From Rhodococcus oryzae (lineage in GTDB: Bacteria; Actinomycetota; Actinomycetes; Mycobacteriales; Mycobacteriaceae), in assembly GCF_005049235.1 (NCBI RefSeq), contig NZ_SUMD01000004.1, forward strand, positions 372,001 to 436,000: 64,000 nucleotides of DNA, in the 5' to 3' direction. The translations under genes were made by a program, and so were the position numbers. Shown here piece after piece: positions 1 through 8,638 of the stretch (within the stretch, counting starts at the first letter, position 1; each line of letters starts with the position of its first letter). The notes below the pieces were generated by a model. It did no database searches, had not been told where the DNA came from, and saw only the letters and a list, made by a program, of their open reading frames with translations.

Positions 1-549
1 GGCCGCGTGGTGGCGGCGGACCGTCTGGGCCGCGGGCAGCGTGTCTTCGCGCAACGGCCACCCGCGATGCCGGCGCGTCGCGGCGCTCGCGTTGAGGTGC
101 ATCAGGGTGTGGTACTCCTCGTCGACCATCGACTGCAGCGCCGCCGCGCGGTGGCCGTCGCCGAGCCCGGTGCCGAACGCGTCGTGGGAGAGCAACTGGA
201 AACCCGGGTTCACCACGAACTGCTCGATGTCCATCACGTTCTTGTTGTAGGCGATCCACCCCCAGGCCCGCAGCCGGTCCTTCTTCGACTCGTCCAGGCA
301 GCGGTACAGGTCGTGCTCGCGGAACGGGAGCAGCGCCTCGGGGAAGTCGGCCTTGGCCGGGTCGAAGAAGTCGTCGAGCTCGGGTTCGACCCTTCGCACC
401 GTGGCTCGGCGCGGCCAACTCCTGACCAGGCCGCGGATCACCGCGCTCTCGACCGGATTCGACTCATCGCATTCGGGCAGGGAGGGCGGCGACAGCAGGC
501 TCTCGTACCCGAATGTCTCGCTGCCGTGTACCTCGAACGGACCGGTCAC
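1..549 (-). CDS. AurF/CmlI-like diiron arylamine N-oxygenase (3' part outside window)
   Basis: The first 183 codons of a gene that continues past the left edge. The translation (starting VTGPFEVHGSETFGYES) contains the helix segment DEEYHTLMH, an ExxH iron-ligand motif typical of the AurF/CmlI p-aminobenzoate N-oxygenase family, preceded by a segment ending NPGFQLL that fits the helix before it. Known members use a non-haem diiron centre to oxidise an aromatic amine through hydroxylamine and nitroso to a nitro group. The GTG start overlaps the stop of the upstream dehydrogenase gene as GTGA, so the two are translationally coupled. Because the three genes before it make p-aminophenylalanine, the likely substrate is PAPA or a PAPA-derived, carrier-bound intermediate. 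The later iron ligands lie outside the window, so integrity cannot be judged. Confidence 0.82.
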   Translation of the reverse strand, partial: MTGPFEVHGSETFGYESLLSPPSLPECDESNPVESAVIRGLVRSWPRRATVRRVEPELDDFFDPAKADFPEALLPFREHDLYRCLDESKKDRLRAWGWIAYNKNVMDIEQFVVNPGFQLLSHDAFGTGLGDGHRAAALQSMVDEEYHTLMHLNASAATRRHRGWPLREDTLPAAQTVRRHHAA

Positions 550-1502
550 GACTCGATCACCTCCGATCGCACCGATACATCCTCGGATGCCAGGCCGTGG
601 AAGATCTCCGCACACAGATCCCCGTACCGGCGGGCGTGGTCGCCGAGGGGTCGACGCGACGCGGCCACCAGTTCGTCGAAATCGTCCTCGGTGCCGTGCT
701 CGACCACCGACGACAACCGGGTCACCGCCGCCGCCAGCGCGTCGCGTGCCCTGCCCGCCAACGGATTCCCGGCCTGGACGTCGCGGTACACGGCCGGGTT
801 CCCCAGCCCGATCCGGGCCAGCAGCGCCAGCGCCACCGTGTGCGGCGGGGTCGCGTTGGCGGACAGTTCCTCGCTCGTCACGTCGAGCTCGGTCAGCGCG
901 AGGCCGAAGGCCAACACCGCGGCGTGCGTGAGCGCCTGTGTCGCCGCGACGATCCGATCGTGCTGATCGGGTGCGAGCCGGACGATCTCGGCCCCCCATC
1001 CGGACAGGGACGCGAGGAACCGGTCGACCTGGTGACCCCCGCAATACGTGACCGCGGCCACCGGCCTGCCCGCCATACCCAGGTCGGGGGCGAACATCGG
1101 GTTGACCCCGACGGCCGCGATGCCCGGCGCGGAGTCCGTGAGCGCACGTGCGAACCGCGACTTGACCGACAGCGTGTCGACGAGCAGGGCGCCGGGGGAG
1201 AGGAGCCGGGGGAGAGCCGGGGCGGCGGCCAGCGCGACCGTCTCTGGCACGGCCAACACCACCAGGTCGGCGGAGCGCAGGGACGCGACGAACTCCCCGG
1301 TCGGGGCCGTGAGGTCAGCGGCCATGGCGTCCGCGTCGGTGATGGTGTCCGTTCGCGTCGCGCAGCGGGGATCGGCCACCAGGACCTGGATCCCGTCGCC
1401 GCGCAGCAACGCGACCAGCATCACGCCGACCGATCCCGCACCGCCGACGACGACGGCGGTGCGGAACTGCGACGACGCTCGCGCAGATCCCGTGTCGATC
1501 AC
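546..1502 (-). CDS. papC: 4-amino-4-deoxyprephenate dehydrogenase (prephenate-dehydrogenase-like)
   Basis: 318 residues. The N-terminus carries a Rossmann fold (VVVGGAGSVGVMLVALL, about residues 14-30), followed by a helical dimerisation region as in TyrA. In PAPA pathways this enzyme oxidatively decarboxylates 4-amino-4-deoxyprephenate to 4-aminophenylpyruvate using NAD, and a general aminotransferase then gives p-amino-L-phenylalanine. The start is a GTG overlapping the stop of papA as GTGA; an upstream in-frame extension is out-of-frame papA sequence and was discarded. At the other end its TGA overlaps the GTG of the N-oxygenase. The amino-prephenate assignment over ordinary tyrosine biosynthesis rests on the neighbours. 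By sequence alone it could be a TyrA homologue. Confidence 0.8.
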   Translation of the reverse strand: MIDTGSARASSQFRTAVVVGGAGSVGVMLVALLRGDGIQVLVADPRCATRTDTITDADAMAADLTAPTGEFVASLRSADLVVLAVPETVALAAAPALPRLLSPGALLVDTLSVKSRFARALTDSAPGIAAVGVNPMFAPDLGMAGRPVAAVTYCGGHQVDRFLASLSGWGAEIVRLAPDQHDRIVAATQALTHAAVLAFGLALTELDVTSEELSANATPPHTVALALLARIGLGNPAVYRDVQAGNPLAGRARDALAAAVTRLSSVVEHGTEDDFDELVAASRRPLGDHARRYGDLCAEIFHGLASEDVSVRSEVIES

Positions 1503-3583
1503 GGTCCGGCCTGGTCCTGATGGTCGGTGTTCATCGACAGGCAACGTTTCATGGTGACGGCCTTGACCATCGTCTCCTCGTACTCCTCGTCCGGGTCGGA
1601 CATCGCCATGATCGCGCCACCCGCACCGAACGTCACCTCGTCGGCGGTGGCGACCAGGGTCCGGATCACGATGGAGAAGTCGGCGGTGCCGGTGAGCGAG
1701 AAGTACCCGATGGCACCCGAATAGACCCCGCGCGGGCCGTCCTCGAGCTTGTCTAGGATCTCGAGGGTGCGCACCTTCGGCGCCCCGGTCATCGATCCGC
1801 CGGGGAAGGTCGCCCGGATGCAGTCCACCACCGAGACACCCGGCCGCAGGGTGCCGCGGATGGTCGAGACCAGTTGGTGCACGGGCGCGTAGGTCTCGAC
1901 GTCGAACAGCTTCGGGACGTGCACCGAGCCAGGAACGCACACACGGGACAGGTCGTTGCGGACCAGGTCGACGATCATCAGGTTCTCGGCGCGATCCTTC
2001 TCGGCCTCACCCAGGTCGCGACGCAGGGCCTCGTCGGTATCCGGCGAGAACGACCGCCGCCGGGTGCCCTTGATCGGCTTGGACTCGATCACCCGGTCCG
2101 CGCCGATCCGGAGAAAGCGCTCGGGCGAGGCGCTCAGGACCGAGATTCCCGAGAACTGCAGGAGCGCGTTGTACGGGGTCGGGCTGATCTCGCGTAGGCA
2201 CGCATAGCGGTCCAGTGGGTCGATCGGCCCGTCGACGGTCCCGGTGTTGGTCAGGCACACCTCGTACGACTCGCCGGAACGGATCTCGCTGAGGCACTGC
2301 TCGATAAGCGCGAGATAGGCATCCCGGCTGTGCCGGAACCGTGGCTCGTGGTCGGCATCGAGATGAACCAGCGGGGGTGGGGTCGGTGGCTCGTGGGGGA
2401 CCACGTCGAACTCCGACAGCGCGGCGGCCGTCTCAGTCAACCAGCGGGCACCCTCCCGGTCGCCGGAACCGTCGTCGAGCGAGAGCAGATAGCAGCAGTT
2501 GGCCTCGTGGTCGAGCACCAGGGCCCTGTCCGCGAAGACGACGGCGGCGTCCGGGTTCGGCGAGGCGTGGACGAGCTGCCCACAGGTGTCCGCCTTCAGC
2601 TCGTAGCCGAGATACCCGACGTAGCCGAGGCAGAAACCGAACGGGAGGTCGGGGCGAGGGGCAACCGCGCGAGCACGCAACTGCTTCTCCATGTAGTCGA
2701 AGAAGGTGCTGTGGACCTCCCGTTCGAGCTTTCCCTGCCTGTGCACCCGAACCGCGGTCTCGGTGACGCTGTAGGTGACGTACTCGGCCAGGGGACCGGA
2801 GCAGTCGCCCATGACGGAGAACCGCGAGTCCGGCTCGAGTGCCGCGCTGCCGTCCAGCCAGAAGCTGTTCGGGCCGTGGACGAACAGCGCTTCGTAGACC
2901 TCCTTGGGATCGAGCGCCCGGTCGATGCGCATGCTGTCGACGCGATAGCGGGGTTCGGCAAGCGGCAGCGGTATCGGGCGCGCCGTCGCCCGGCGGGAGC
3001 GCGCCCGCGGGGTCAGGTCCCGGAAATTGGTCAGCAGCGCACGGCCGTGATCGGTACAGATGGACTCCGGGTGGAACTGGACGCCCCAGAGCGGCCGCTC
3101 CCGGTGACGCACCGCCATCAATAGGCCGTCGCGGGTGTGGGCCAGCGCCTCGAGTTGATCGTCGAGATCCTCGACGATCAGGGAGTGGTACCGGACCGCG
3201 CGGAAGGGCGACGGGATTCCCGCGAACAGTCCGTCCCCCGTGTGATGGACCTCGGAGACCCGCCCGTGCATGGGGATCGGCGCGGGCAGGACCGGGCTGC
3301 CGAACAGGTGGCACAGCCCCTGGTGCCCCAGGCACACGCCGAGAACGGGCAGATCGCCCTCGGTGATCGCAGCGGCGCTGATGCCGAAATCCCGATCCCG
3401 GTCCGGCCTTCCCGGCCCCGGCGAGATGACGATGTTGTCGTGGTCGGCCAGGTTCACCGACGCCCAATCGACGTCGTTCGACACCACGGTCGGCGGTACG
3501 CCGTTCACCTCAGCCAGCAGACTGTAGAGGTTGTAGGTGAAGGAGTCGTAATTGTCGATGAGGAGCGTTCGCATCGGCGTCAT
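1499..3583 (-). CDS. papA: fused 4-amino-4-deoxychorismate synthase (PabA-PabB type)
   Basis: 694 residues in two domains. Residues about 4-195 are a class I glutamine amidotransferase with the nucleophile in GVCLGHQG (Cys84) and His171/Glu173 in FHPES. Residues about 220-690 are a chorismate-binding domain with the PIKGTRRR motif; the Lys there marks PabB-type aminodeoxychorismate synthases rather than the PIAGT of anthranilate synthases. It converts chorismate and glutamine-derived ammonia to 4-amino-4-deoxychorismate. Fused PabAB proteins serve antibiotic pathways (chloramphenicol, pristinamycin, candicidin) as well as folate. The ATG at 3583 lies 5 bases after the papB stop with a G-rich SD about 8 bases upstream. 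It overlaps papC by 4 bases. No pabC lyase is adjacent, which argues against a folate role here. Confidence 0.9.
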   Translation of the reverse strand: MTPMRTLLIDNYDSFTYNLYSLLAEVNGVPPTVVSNDVDWASVNLADHDNIVISPGPGRPDRDRDFGISAAAITEGDLPVLGVCLGHQGLCHLFGSPVLPAPIPMHGRVSEVHHTGDGLFAGIPSPFRAVRYHSLIVEDLDDQLEALAHTRDGLLMAVRHRERPLWGVQFHPESICTDHGRALLTNFRDLTPRARSRRATARPIPLPLAEPRYRVDSMRIDRALDPKEVYEALFVHGPNSFWLDGSAALEPDSRFSVMGDCSGPLAEYVTYSVTETAVRVHRQGKLEREVHSTFFDYMEKQLRARAVAPRPDLPFGFCLGYVGYLGYELKADTCGQLVHASPNPDAAVVFADRALVLDHEANCCYLLSLDDGSGDREGARWLTETAAALSEFDVVPHEPPTPPPLVHLDADHEPRFRHSRDAYLALIEQCLSEIRSGESYEVCLTNTGTVDGPIDPLDRYACLREISPTPYNALLQFSGISVLSASPERFLRIGADRVIESKPIKGTRRRSFSPDTDEALRRDLGEAEKDRAENLMIVDLVRNDLSRVCVPGSVHVPKLFDVETYAPVHQLVSTIRGTLRPGVSVVDCIRATFPGGSMTGAPKVRTLEILDKLEDGPRGVYSGAIGYFSLTGTADFSIVIRTLVATADEVTFGAGGAIMAMSDPDEEYEETMVKAVTMKRCLSMNTDHQDQAGP

Positions 3584-3588
3584 GGGCG

Positions 3589-3963
3589 TCAGCCCCCACG
3601 TCCAGACGGCCCGCTCGCACCCTCGGGCTCGGATCCGTCCGCGTCGATGATCAGGTCCTCGACCCGGCAGGTCTCACGGATCAGCAGCTCGTAGAGCGAA
3701 CGAAAGAAGTCAGGGGACAGCTCGTGCTCGACCGCATAGGTCTGCGCGCGGTCCTGGACCACCCCGATGCGCTGCGGCTGCATCATCGGTATGGAGTTCC
3801 GCCTCTTCAGCCGGGCGATTCGGGTACACACCTCGATGCGTGCGCGGACGTCCTCGAGCAGGTGCCGGTCCACGTCGTCGAGCTCGGTTCGCAACACCTC
3901 GAGCTCGCGCTGCGCCGCCGAGAATCCGTTTCCGGCCCCGTGGGAACCATTCGACGTGTCCAT
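3589..3963 (-). CDS. papB: 4-amino-4-deoxychorismate mutase (AroQ chorismate-mutase fold)
   Basis: 124 residues, all-helical AroQ-type chorismate mutase. The conserved core LRTELDDVDRHLLEDVRARI supplies the first active-site Arg and Asp, ARLKRRNSIPMMQPQR supplies the Lys/Arg cluster, and the C-terminal helix has SLYELLIRETCRVED. In PAPA operons this protein performs the Claisen rearrangement of 4-amino-4-deoxychorismate to 4-amino-4-deoxyprephenate. The ATG at 3963 was chosen because AAGG precedes it by about ten bases; a TTG six codons earlier is the alternative. It is the first gene of the four-gene minus-strand operon, and the 229 bases upstream should contain the promoter, though I see no convincing -35/-10 pair there. 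Confidence 0.82.
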   Translation of the reverse strand: MDTSNGSHGAGNGFSAAQRELEVLRTELDDVDRHLLEDVRARIEVCTRIARLKRRNSIPMMQPQRIGVVQDRAQTYAVEHELSPDFFRSLYELLIRETCRVEDLIIDADGSEPEGASGPSGRGG

Positions 3964-4192
3964 CCGCCGCCGCCTTAGCAATCTGGGCTGATCTGCACCG
4001 ACTCCGGTCGATGCACGCCAGCCGAGGTCCGTCAGCCTCGAGCAGAACTCCGGGTAGAGAATCTTCCAATCTTCTCACGGGGGAATACGCCCTAGCCACC
4101 CTTTTAATCGAATCCTCGATCCCCGACGTTACCCATTTCCGGGTCTGCGCCGCGGCCGATGCGGTCTCTCTTGGGTTGCTTTTGCCGTCGCC

Positions 4193-4948
4193 TCAGCTCG
4201 ACTCGCCGGGACGCAGTTCGGTGGCGGTGAGACCCGCCTCCGCCATCCGACGGACGAACTCGGCGCCTGGCCCGTAGAAGCGATCGGGGCGCACGGAATC
4301 GAACCCCATCGGCCAGAGCGTGCCGAAGTGCACCGGGATCGCGGTGCGGGCGCCGACCGCGACCGCCGCGCGGACGGCCGCCGCCGGGTCGAGGTGCCCC
4401 GGTCCGAGACTCGGCCCCCACCCGCCGACCGGGATGAGCGCCAGATCGCACTCGGGGATCCAGTCCGACATCGATCCGTACAGCGCGGTGTCCCCGGCGA
4501 AATACGTACGCCCCTCGCCCTCGATCACGTAGCCGAGCGCCCGCACCCGGTGCGGCCCGCGGGGCCAGCGTCGACCGTCGTGTTCGGCCGGGACGGCGCG
4601 AACCAGCACCCCGCCGATCCGCACCTCGTCGCCGGGACTCACCTCGATCAGCCGATCGCCGAACGCCCGGAGCCCCGACACCTGGCCGACCGCGCCGGTG
4701 GGAACGAGGATCGGGACATCGCCGCCGATCAGCCTCAGCGAGGGCAGATGCGTGTGGTCCGCGTGCAGGTGGGACAGCACCACCGCATCCGGGAGCAGGG
4801 GAGTGCCGAGCGGGTTGGGCCCACGCCTGCGCCGCAGGTGTGCGACCCGGTCGGTGAGGATCGGGTCGGTGAGGATGGTGGTCCCGCGGTCCGTGATCGA
4901 GACGGTGGCGTGCCCGTGCCATCGGGCCAGCGGTGTTCGATCAGACAT
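4193..4948 (-). CDS. MBL-fold (UlaG-like) metal-dependent hydrolase
   Basis: About 251 residues. The signature HxHxDH is present as SHLHADHTH near residue 60, with further metal ligands in AEHDGRRW, FAGDTALY and PVHFGT near the C-terminus. This arrangement is typical of the UlaG/YtnP-like branch of cytoplasmic metallo-beta-lactamase-fold hydrolases, whose substrates vary (lactones, phosphoesters); the substrate here cannot be inferred. The ATG at 4948 was preferred to an in-frame GTG three codons upstream (4957). It follows the BVMO gene by about 45 bases on the same strand, so the two may be co-transcribed. Confidence 0.8.
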   Translation of the reverse strand: MSDRTPLARWHGHATVSITDRGTTILTDPILTDRVAHLRRRRGPNPLGTPLLPDAVVLSHLHADHTHLPSLRLIGGDVPILVPTGAVGQVSGLRAFGDRLIEVSPGDEVRIGGVLVRAVPAEHDGRRWPRGPHRVRALGYVIEGEGRTYFAGDTALYGSMSDWIPECDLALIPVGGWGPSLGPGHLDPAAAVRAAVAVGARTAIPVHFGTLWPMGFDSVRPDRFYGPGAEFVRRMAEAGLTATELRPGESS

Positions 4949-4993
4949 GGCACCCACGATCCCAGACGAGCCGATCCGCCGCCCGGCGAGCGA

Positions 4994-6484
4994 TCAGCCC
5001 ACGACGTCCGCGCGGCGGGCACCCGCGGCATCGGTCCTGACGAATTCCATCGCGTCCTCGACGGATCCGAACTTCAGCATCGCGATGTCGAGGGCATAGT
5101 TCTGGTACAGCCGCCACGGCTTCTTCGATCCCTGTTTCGGGAACTCGTGGATCGAGCGCTGCACGTACCCGGACGAGAAGTCGATGATCGGCATCGTGGT
5201 GATGGACGGATCGACATTGCGGGGCGTGCACTGCCGGTAACCGTTGGCGGCCATGTGATTGAGCAGCCTGCACACGTACTCGCATGTCAGGTCGCACTTG
5301 AGCGTCCACGACGCATTGGTGTAGCCGATGCAGCTGGCGAAATTGGGGACGTCGCTCAGCATCATCCCCTTGTAGCTCAGTGCCTTTGCGGCATCGACTG
5401 GGGCGCCGTCCACACTCAGCTCGACCCCGCCGCCGACGATCAGCTTCAGCCCCGTGGCCGTCACGATGATGTCGGCCGCGAGCTCCGTCCCCGACGCGAG
5501 GCTGATGCCCCGCTCGGTGAACGTCTCGATCCGATCGGTGACGACGTCCGCCCGGCCGTTCCGAATCGCACTGAACAGATCGCCGTGCGGCACGAAACAC
5601 ATGCGCTGGTCCCACGGGTCGTAGCGAGGCGTGAAGTGGGCGTCGACGTCGAACCCGGCTGGCAGCTGCGCCCGCACCTGCCTGCGGAGCAGCCTCTTGA
5701 CGACGCCGGGCGCCCGGCGGCTCATCGTGAAGAAGAGCATGAAGCGCAGCACGTTCTTCCAGCGGACGATGCCGTAGGCGAGCTTCGACGGCAGGACAGC
5801 GCGCAGCCGGTTGGCCATCACGTCCTCGTCCGGCACGGACAGGACATAGCTGGGCGAACGCTGCAGCATCGTGACGTGGGCGGCGGACTCCGCGATCGCC
5901 GGGACCAGCGTCACCGCGGTCGCGCCGCTGCCGATCACGACCACGCGTTTGCCCGCCCAGTCGATGTCGTCCGGCCAGTGCTGCGGGTGCACGACCCGGC
6001 CCGCGAACCGGTCGACCCCCGCGAACTCGGGGGTGTAGCCCTCCCGATAGTCGTAGTAGCCGCTGCACATGAACAGGAAGTTGCACGTGAGACGCACGAT
6101 CTCGGCGGTGGGGCCACGCTGCGCCTCGACGGTCCACCTGGCGTCCTCGCTCGACCACTCCGCGCGGGCCACCCGATGGTCGAACCGGATCCTCCGGTCT
6201 ATTCCCTGCTCCTGCGCGGTGGCGCGGACATAGCTGAGGATCGACGGGCCGTCGGCGATCGACTTCGCGTCCGTCCACGGCCGGAACGAGTACCCGAGGG
6301 TGTACATGTCGGAGTCCGAGCGAACACCGGGATACCGGAACAGGTCCCAGGTCCCGCCTATCGCGCCGCGCGCCTCGAGGATCGCGTACGACTTGTCCGG
6401 ACATCTCGCCTGCAGGTGGTACCCGGCCCCGATCCCGGACAGGCCGGCACCCACTATCAGGACGTCGAAATGGTCGATCGCCAT
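4994..6484 (-). CDS. EthA-like Baeyer-Villiger flavin monooxygenase
   Basis: About 496 residues. The N-terminal FAD site is FDVLIVGAGLSGIGAGYHL, followed by GGTWDLFRYPGVRSDSDMYT. The BVMO fingerprint FxGxxxHxxxWP appears as FAGRVVHPQHWP, and the NADPH-binding GSGATAVTL follows. Over its whole length it closely resembles mycobacterial EthA (SDSDMYTLG, NASWTLKCDL, KQGSKKPWRLYQNY), the enzyme that activates thioamide and thiourea prodrugs; physiologically such enzymes insert oxygen next to ketones. No EthR-like TetR gene is adjacent, unlike the mycobacterial ethA-ethR pair. Start: ATG at 6484, with an in-frame GTG at 6493 as alternative. The next gene upstream is divergent, leaving about 105 bases for both promoters. 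Confidence 0.9.
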   Translation of the reverse strand: MAIDHFDVLIVGAGLSGIGAGYHLQARCPDKSYAILEARGAIGGTWDLFRYPGVRSDSDMYTLGYSFRPWTDAKSIADGPSILSYVRATAQEQGIDRRIRFDHRVARAEWSSEDARWTVEAQRGPTAEIVRLTCNFLFMCSGYYDYREGYTPEFAGVDRFAGRVVHPQHWPDDIDWAGKRVVVIGSGATAVTLVPAIAESAAHVTMLQRSPSYVLSVPDEDVMANRLRAVLPSKLAYGIVRWKNVLRFMLFFTMSRRAPGVVKRLLRRQVRAQLPAGFDVDAHFTPRYDPWDQRMCFVPHGDLFSAIRNGRADVVTDRIETFTERGISLASGTELAADIIVTATGLKLIVGGGVELSVDGAPVDAAKALSYKGMMLSDVPNFASCIGYTNASWTLKCDLTCEYVCRLLNHMAANGYRQCTPRNVDPSITTMPIIDFSSGYVQRSIHEFPKQGSKKPWRLYQNYALDIAMLKFGSVEDAMEFVRTDAAGARRADVVG

Positions 6485-6589
6485 GGCTGCCACCGCTGTC
6501 GTGGGGAGTGTTCCACCTCGAACCTAGCACCGCGCCACACTGCGATCCGGCCCGTTGGACACCTACGATCCAGGTGAATGGAGGTGTGC

Positions 6590-8638
6590 ATGCGCACTCT
6601 GGGATCGGCGGCCCGTACCGTCACCGAGTTCCTCGTGCTGTGGCTGATATCCGCCGCGGCGCTGATGATGATCGACGCGGTCCTACCCGGCGTCGAGTTG
6701 GCCAGTACCGGTGCGCCGGGCCCACTCGGATCGGCTCCGAGCGCGCTGGCGCTGGCCCTGCTGTTCGGCCTGCTCAGCACGGTGCTCTGGCCGATCCTGC
6801 TGAGGGCCATGCTGTGGGTCGGACCGGCGCTGCTGTTCCTGTTCGCCTTCGTCGGCAGCGGCCTGATCATGCTGCTCTCCGTGCGCATCCTGCCGCTCGC
6901 CACGGCGGAGAGCGTCACCGACATCATCATCCTCGCGGTGCTGTTGTCGCTGGTGAGCTCGGCGGTGTCCGGTGCCATCGCTTCGCGGCGCGACGACACC
7001 TACCGCATGATGCTGGTGCGTCGACAGCGGTTTCGATTGCGCCGCAAGAGGTCACCCGACGGCGGCTCGGATCGTCCGGGTCTGCTGTGCATCCAGATCG
7101 ACGGGCTGGGTCACAAGGTGTTGCAGCGCGCGATGCGATCGGGGGTGGTCCCCACCCTCGCCGCGATGGTCCACGACGAGTCCCACCGACTGATGCCATG
7201 GCACACCGACTGGAGCAGCCAGACCGGTGCCAGCCAGCTCGGGATCCTGCACGGCAGCAACCACAACGTGCCGGCGTTCCGGTGGTACGACAAGGCCACC
7301 AAGAGGATTGCGGTGTTCAGCAATCCGAGCGACAACGCCGAACGCGAGCGTGAACGCGCGTCGATACCCGGACTGCTCGCCGACGGGGGAGCGAGCCGCG
7401 GCAACCTGTTCTCCGGCGGCGCCGAGGACAACGTCCTCGTGGTCAGCCGGATGAAGGGCGCCCGGATGGGAGGCGGTGGCACCGGATATGCGGACTACTT
7501 CATCGATCCGGCGAGCGCGGTCCGTACCTTCATCCGACTGGTCGCCGAGGTGTTGCGCGAGATCCGCCAGGCCTGGCACCAGCGCAGACGGGACATCCGG
7601 CCGCGGGTGCGCCGCGGCGGGATCTATCCGCTGGTACGGGCCTTCACGACCGTCGTCGAGACCGATGTCGTGGTTGCCGCGGTGATCGGCGACATCATCA
7701 AGGGCCGCAACGTGATCTACGTCGACCTCGTCGGCTACGACGAGGTCTCGCACCATTCCGGGGTGGAACGGCCGGAGACCCTCGCGGTGCTGCGCAAGCT
7801 CGACGCGGAGATCGGCATGATCGCCGCCGTCGCGGCGCAGGCCGACCGGCCGTACAACATCGTCGTCCTCTCCGATCACGGCCAGAGTCAGGGCGAGACG
7901 TTCACCGGCCGCTTCGGCGAGACCCTCGAGGCCCTGGTCCTGCGGGAGTGCGAGGCCGGTCGGCCGCAACCCCAGCACGGTCGGTGGCTGCACCACGACA
8001 AGGACGTCCCGGACGTCGGCGCGCAGGGCCGAGGCGCGGAGGGCCTCGGGTACGCCGCCGCGAGCCTGCGGGCCACGCCACCGCCGGACCGGGTCACCGC
8101 GCCGCCCGAGCGGCCGGTGGTGCTCGCGTCGGGGAACGTCGGACTGGTGAGTTTCCCGCTCGCCGCCGGCCGCGCGACGATGCGCTGGATCACCGAGCAT
8201 CATCCGTCCCTGTTGCCCGCCCTCACCACTCATCCCGGGGTGGGGTTCGTCCTCGTGGCCCGCGAGGGCAAGGGATCGATCGTGCTCGGCGCGCACGGCA
8301 GCGTGGAGGTCGACACCGGTTTCGTCGCGGGCCAGGATCCGTTGGCGGACTTCGGCCCCGGCACGCTCGAGCGGATCCGCAGGACCGACGGCTTCGACAA
8401 CGTCGCCGACATCATGATCAACGGCCGGTACTGGCCGGACACCGGCGAGATCGCGGCGTTCGAGGAACAGGTCGGCTCGCACGGGGGGCTCGGCGGTCCG
8501 CAGACCCGGCCGTTCCTGCTCTATCCCGCGCACCTGCCCGAGCCGCCCGACGAACTGCACGGCGCGGAGCAGGTACACCGGGTGTTGAGCGGCTGGCGCG
8601 ACCTCGCGGCGGCCGAGGCACGCGCCGGCCTCGGCTAG
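6590..8638 (+). CDS. membrane-anchored alkaline-phosphatase-superfamily protein (holin-like N-terminus)
   Basis: 682 residues. Four hydrophobic segments lie in the first ~125 residues, resembling the 'phage holin family' label often given to such actinobacterial proteins. A cytosolic basic linker (RRQRFRLRRKRS) follows, then a type I phosphodiesterase/alkaline phosphatase-like domain. Candidate metal or catalytic residues are the Asp of IQIDGLGH, the Thr of SSQTGAS (predicted nucleophile), DLVGYDEVSHHSG and VLSDHGQSQG. The order matches the superfamily, so hydrolysis of a phospho- or sulfo-ester is plausible; the substrate is unknown. The ATG at 6590 is preceded by GGAGGT at 6580-6585, favouring it over the ATG at 6578. 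The stop overlaps the convergent LysR gene by 4 bases. Confidence 0.78.
   Translation: MRTLGSAARTVTEFLVLWLISAAALMMIDAVLPGVELASTGAPGPLGSAPSALALALLFGLLSTVLWPILLRAMLWVGPALLFLFAFVGSGLIMLLSVRILPLATAESVTDIIILAVLLSLVSSAVSGAIASRRDDTYRMMLVRRQRFRLRRKRSPDGGSDRPGLLCIQIDGLGHKVLQRAMRSGVVPTLAAMVHDESHRLMPWHTDWSSQTGASQLGILHGSNHNVPAFRWYDKATKRIAVFSNPSDNAERERERASIPGLLADGGASRGNLFSGGAEDNVLVVSRMKGARMGGGGTGYADYFIDPASAVRTFIRLVAEVLREIRQAWHQRRRDIRPRVRRGGIYPLVRAFTTVVETDVVVAAVIGDIIKGRNVIYVDLVGYDEVSHHSGVERPETLAVLRKLDAEIGMIAAVAAQADRPYNIVVLSDHGQSQGETFTGRFGETLEALVLRECEAGRPQPQHGRWLHHDKDVPDVGAQGRGAEGLGYAAASLRATPPPDRVTAPPERPVVLASGNVGLVSFPLAAGRATMRWITEHHPSLLPALTTHPGVGFVLVAREGKGSIVLGAHGSVEVDTGFVAGQDPLADFGPGTLERIRRTDGFDNVADIMINGRYWPDTGEIAAFEEQVGSHGGLGGPQTRPFLLYPAHLPEPPDELHGAEQVHRVLSGWRDLAAAEARAGLG

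Noticed and set aside
1-966. Plus-strand ORFs of about 190-335 codons over the first 1.5 kb
   Set aside because: Antisense to the N-oxygenase and papC, with Arg-rich translations lacking any motif.
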